Source: Bacteroidales bacterium UBA1219
GTDB taxonomy: Bacteria; Bacteroidota; Bacteroidia; Bacteroidales; P3
DNA: 7,235 bases
Direction: 5' to 3'
Assembly: GCA_002309295.1 (NCBI GenBank)
Contig: DBXF01000049.1
Span: 2,558-9,792 of the forward strand
A model generated the notes under the pieces. That model searched no databases, was not told the DNA's origin, and saw only the letters and a list, made by a program, of their open reading frames with translations. Positions 5,302-7,235 of the stretch are shown piece after piece. Each line of letters begins with the position of its first letter. Position 1 is the first letter of the stretch. Position numbers and translations under genes: made by a program.

Positions 5302-5790
5302 TCATTCTAAAGGCAAGCAGTTTTTAATATAGTCCGTTATTATTTCTTCAACAATAGTGAAAATAAGCACATTGCCTTTCAAATTCCAAAAATATGTGGT
5401 TGGAACAACACGGGAATCAATATTACCTTGTCCGTTGTGTTTTTTAAATAATGATGCGTCATTTTCTTTAATATGAATAAAGTAAACCACCACCAACCTT
5501 TCGAATTGTTCACTTTCTCGGAGTTCAAAGCTGGTTTTTGTTGAAGATATTATGTGATAATTATATGGAACATGTTTTTTTACGACATTCAATCCATCAC
5601 TATCAGAATGAGTGACATATAGACTTATGTGAGATGAACCACAACCGCATTTTAAATATAATTTCTTTAAGTATTCTTTGCGTGCTGTTGACAGAACGCT
5701 ATCCGCAACAGGTGTTATTTGGGCACTTGCAAAAAATATGTTCATCAGGAACATAATAATAATAAATCCTTTTCTCGTATAGGTAGGCAT
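5302..5790 (-). CDS. Predicted exported hypothetical protein (second gene of AT-rich pair)
   Basis: A 162-residue protein. The N-terminus MPTYTRKGFIIIMFLMNIFFASAQ is a signal peptide with likely cleavage near SAQ at residues 22-24; a second in-frame ATG at residue 13 would leave a very short signal, so the upstream start is preferred. The mature part has CGCGSSH, with two closely spaced cysteines around residues 48-50, and a hydrophobic segment near the C-terminus (NVLIFTIVEEII) that looks like a buried strand or helix rather than a clear membrane anchor. No family recognised. The gene starts 26 bases after the upstream gene's stop on the same strand, so the two form an operon. Base composition is clearly lower in GC than nadD (17 of 60 GC at 5341-5400 against 34 of 60 at 4021-4080), suggesting acquired or fast-evolving lineage-specific DNA. 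Confidence 0.65.
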   Translation of the reverse strand: MPTYTRKGFIIIMFLMNIFFASAQITPVADSVLSTARKEYLKKLYLKCGCGSSHISLYVTHSDSDGLNVVKKHVPYNYHIISSTKTSFELRESEQFERLVVVYFIHIKENDASLFKKHNGQGNIDSRVVPTTYFWNLKGNVLIFTIVEEIITDYIKNCLPLE

Positions 5791-5816
5791 AAATTATGCT
5801 ATCAAGATTGAGCGTT

Positions 5817-6347
5817 TTAATTACTGTTGAGATGATAACAAAGCCCTTTAAGTTCCTTTGCTTTCATTGCCTGACTACATAACTTGTCTCTAGGAATATA
5901 ATACCCTCCTTCTTTAAAATGCCATAAAGAATGGCGAGGTGGTGGAGAGCCAAGCACCTTCCAAAACCCATCCCAAAGAGATATAGTGAGATATAATTCA
6001 TCTTTCTTTTTAATCTGATAATCATTGCACACAAAACCTGAGTCTATGCTAACAATGGAGAACTTCTCTCCTTTAAAAGACTTATTAGTCCTATACAAGT
6101 TTGCCAGTTCTGGAAAACAATTGGTGTCCATCAATTCTACAGTAATAAGATAACATTTCGGCAGACTGTCAACAGGAAGTTTGTTATTATCAACCATGTA
6201 TTTGGTTGGCACTTTGTATATTTTCACCACCTTAAAATGTGCTGATAACGACCAGTACTCTTGTTCATTTGAGCCCTGAGCTAAGCCTTTATTTACAAAC
6301 AAAAGCAGGCAAGAAAGTACAGAAATGTGTAATATAATTGATTTCAT
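5817..6347 (-). CDS. Predicted exported hypothetical protein (first gene of AT-rich pair)
   Basis: A 176-residue protein with a clear N-terminal signal, MKSIILHISVLSCLLLFVNK followed by GLAQG, and probable cleavage near LAQ at residues 22-24. The cysteine in the hydrophobic core (position 13) is followed by LLLF and is not a credible lipobox. The mature region is rich in aromatic residues and lysine, with a C-terminal part containing WDGFWKVLGSPPPRHSLWHF and a late cysteine pair (residues about 157 and 170). I do not recognise the family. The promoter core at 6430-6437 inside the second 42-bp repeat is about 85 bases upstream, and the next gene follows after 26 bases. GC is low (26 of 60 at 5941-6000). 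The pair sits wholly between the two 42-bp repeat copies. Confidence 0.65.
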   Translation of the reverse strand: MKSIILHISVLSCLLLFVNKGLAQGSNEQEYWSLSAHFKVVKIYKVPTKYMVDNNKLPVDSLPKCYLITVELMDTNCFPELANLYRTNKSFKGEKFSIVSIDSGFVCNDYQIKKKDELYLTISLWDGFWKVLGSPPPRHSLWHFKEGGYYIPRDKLCSQAMKAKELKGLCYHLNSN

Positions 6348-6422
6348 TATTTTTATGATTGGTTTTTTGTTGCGTATACAGTTGTCGCTTATTTGTAATA
6401 GTGAATTTCATTGTTCTTTTTC

Positions 6423-6464
6423 CAATCTGCAAATATACGAAAAAAATCGGGATTTAGTGTGTTT
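6423..6464. repeat. 42-bp perfect direct repeat, copy 2
   Basis: Identical to 5148-5189. It lies 75 bases upstream of the first gene of the exported-protein pair and about 83 bases from the oppositely oriented tsaE start. A run of seven A residues is identical in both copies, suggesting a recent duplication or active sequence homogenisation. Confidence 0.92.
6430..6437 (-). promoter_or_regulatory. Promoter core (-7 box) for the AT-rich exported-protein operon
   Basis: On the minus strand this reads TATATTTG followed by CAG, identical to the box at 5155-5162. Transcription would start near 6424, with a leader of about 77 bases to the ATG at 6347. No clear -33 element is seen, as for the other copy. 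Confidence 0.55.
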
Positions 6465-6547
6465 TGTGTAACTTTTTCGCTTTTTTGCAGTAAAAAAGGA
6501 CTGAAACACCGCCTTTATGGGGGTGGATTGTGTTTTTATGTATAACA

Positions 6548-6973
6548 ATGGATAAGTTGCAGATTACCACTGGTTTGGACGGACTTGCGGAGTCGGCGCG
6601 GGAGCTTTTGCAGGCCTTCCCCGACGACCGTTTTTTCGCCTTCTACGGCAAGATGGGCGTTGGAAAGACCACCCTTATCAAAGAGCTGTGCCGTGCCCTC
6701 GGCTCCGACGACAACGTGTGCAGCCCCACTTTCGCCATCGTCAACGAGTACCTTGCCGCAAACGGCGACCCCATCTATCATTTCGACTTTTACAGGATAA
6801 ACAGTCTTTCCGAGACTTACGACATAGGCTACGAGGAGTATTTCTACAGCGGCTACTACTGTTTCACCGAATGGACCGAGAAAGTGGAGCCCCTGCTGCC
6901 CGAATCGTATATCAAAGTGTGCATCGAGGAGCTGCCTTCGGGCCAACGCCTCATCACCGCCATAAAAATCTGA
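6548..6973 (+). CDS. tsaE: tRNA threonylcarbamoyladenosine biosynthesis ATPase TsaE
   Basis: A 141-residue protein, the usual size for TsaE. It is the P-loop ATPase that works with TsaD and TsaB to complete N6-threonylcarbamoyladenosine at position 37 of ANN-decoding tRNAs; cytoplasmic. The start MDKLQITTGLD at 6548 is preferred to the in-frame GTG at 6530, which has no support. Motifs: Walker A GKMGVGKTT at residues 34-42, SPTF at 59-62 (switch-like), YHFDFYRI at 77-84 with the conserved aspartate, and FTEWTE at 106-111 with the E-W pair typical of the family. Complete and apparently functional. It is divergent from the AT-rich exported-protein operon, and a probable alanine dehydrogenase gene follows on the same strand after 107 bases. 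Confidence 0.95.
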   Translation: MDKLQITTGLDGLAESARELLQAFPDDRFFAFYGKMGVGKTTLIKELCRALGSDDNVCSPTFAIVNEYLAANGDPIYHFDFYRINSLSETYDIGYEEYFYSGYYCFTEWTEKVEPLLPESYIKVCIEELPSGQRLITAIKI

Positions 6974-6995
6974 ATATAACACCAATGATTATATA

Positions 6996-7028
6996 GAACA
7001 CGGATGACACGGATATAACGGATTGATT
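6996..7028. repeat. Imperfect tandem repeat of ACACGGAT-like units
   Basis: Three roughly 10-base units, AACACGGATG, ACACGGATAT and AACGGATTGA, run from 6997 to 7026 between tsaE and the alanine dehydrogenase gene. From memory, ACACGGATGACACGGAT-type sequence is a common dispersed intergenic repeat in Bacteroidota and some other phyla. No stem typical of a terminator is present. Confidence 0.6.
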
Positions 7029-7080
7029 TTGTGTAATTTTAAATGCAAGCCTGATTGCGATTATAACGAATAATTAGATT

Positions 7081-7235
7081 ATGGGAATATTGAACGAGAT
7101 AGAGAACGAGCTGGCCACGCTGCCCGAACTCAAACACGACAAAACCGCCAACAAGAAATACCTTATCGGCGTGCCCGACGAGAGTGCCGACTACGAGACG
7201 CGTGTGGGGCTCACCCCGCAGGCCGTTTCCATACT
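7081..7235 (+). CDS. ald: Probable alanine dehydrogenase, N-terminal fragment
   Basis: The first 51 codons of a gene that runs off the right edge. After a 26-residue N-terminal extension rich in charged residues, the sequence YLIGVPDESADYETRVGLTP (residues 27-46) matches the opening of alanine dehydrogenase and of the related NAD(P) transhydrogenase alpha subunit, where IGVPKE-x-x-x-x-E-x-RVALTP is conserved and the arginine binds the substrate carboxylate. An N-terminal extension before this strand is usual for the Bacteroidota enzyme, which favours alanine dehydrogenase (L-alanine + NAD+ + water to pyruvate + NADH + ammonium). The NAD-binding domain is outside the window, so transhydrogenase is not fully excluded. 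The start ATG at 7081 follows an AT-rich leader without a Shine-Dalgarno motif. Confidence 0.75.
   Translation, partial: MGILNEIENELATLPELKHDKTANKKYLIGVPDESADYETRVGLTPQAVSI

Noticed and set aside
6290..6347. Lipoprotein signal in the first exported protein of the pair (cysteine at residue 13)
   Set aside because: The cysteine lies within the hydrophobic core followed by LLLF, not after a lipobox at the end of it; a signal peptidase I site further on fits better.

Overview
The window looks like a chromosomal segment of a Bacteroidales-type bacterium (phylum Bacteroidota). The reasons are A-rich leaders without a Shine-Dalgarno motif, promoter cores of the TAnnTTTG type, AT-rich AACTTTCAA-style intergenic arrays, and the gene families present. 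It carries several conserved housekeeping genes separated by repeat-rich or lineage-specific stretches. No rRNA, tRNA, CRISPR array, transposase or integrase was seen.

Layout from left to right. (1) 1-134, minus: N-terminus of a Na+/phosphate cotransporter family protein, cut by the window edge. (2) 135-499: divergent regulatory region. (3) 500-1804, plus: a predicted ATPase with a C-terminal nuclease-like motif (ATPase_2/DUF234 type), bracketed by two 59-bp direct repeats (57/59 identical), each with a promoter core. (4) 1951-2079, plus: a doubtful 42-residue ORF behind the second repeat. (5) 2076-2822, minus: TrmH-family tRNA/rRNA 2'-O-methyltransferase, with a three-hairpin repeat-like element just upstream. 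(6) 2965-3654, minus: DUF2461/TIGR02453 protein. (7) 3655-3858: several intergenic repeats. (8) 3841-4431, minus: nadD (NAD biosynthesis), preceded by (9) 4469-5065, minus: an exported protein of unknown function, probably co-transcribed with nadD. (10) 5302-6347, minus: a two-gene AT-rich operon of predicted exported proteins, bracketed by a perfect 42-bp direct repeat that also carries a promoter core. (11) 6548-6973, plus: tsaE (tRNA t6A modification). (12) 7081-7235, plus: N-terminus of a probable alanine dehydrogenase, cut by the window edge.

The housekeeping genes (trmH, nadD, tsaE, probable ald) are ordinary in content and do not form one pathway. The most unusual feature is architectural. 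Two unrelated accessory units, the ATPase-nuclease gene and the exported-protein pair, are each flanked by direct repeats. Both repeat families contain the same 11-base core GTATATTTGCA, oriented so that one copy can drive the cassette and the other the next gene. This suggests promoter-containing repeats acting as junctions for gain, loss or duplication of gene cassettes. That is an inference from this one window and needs comparative genomics.
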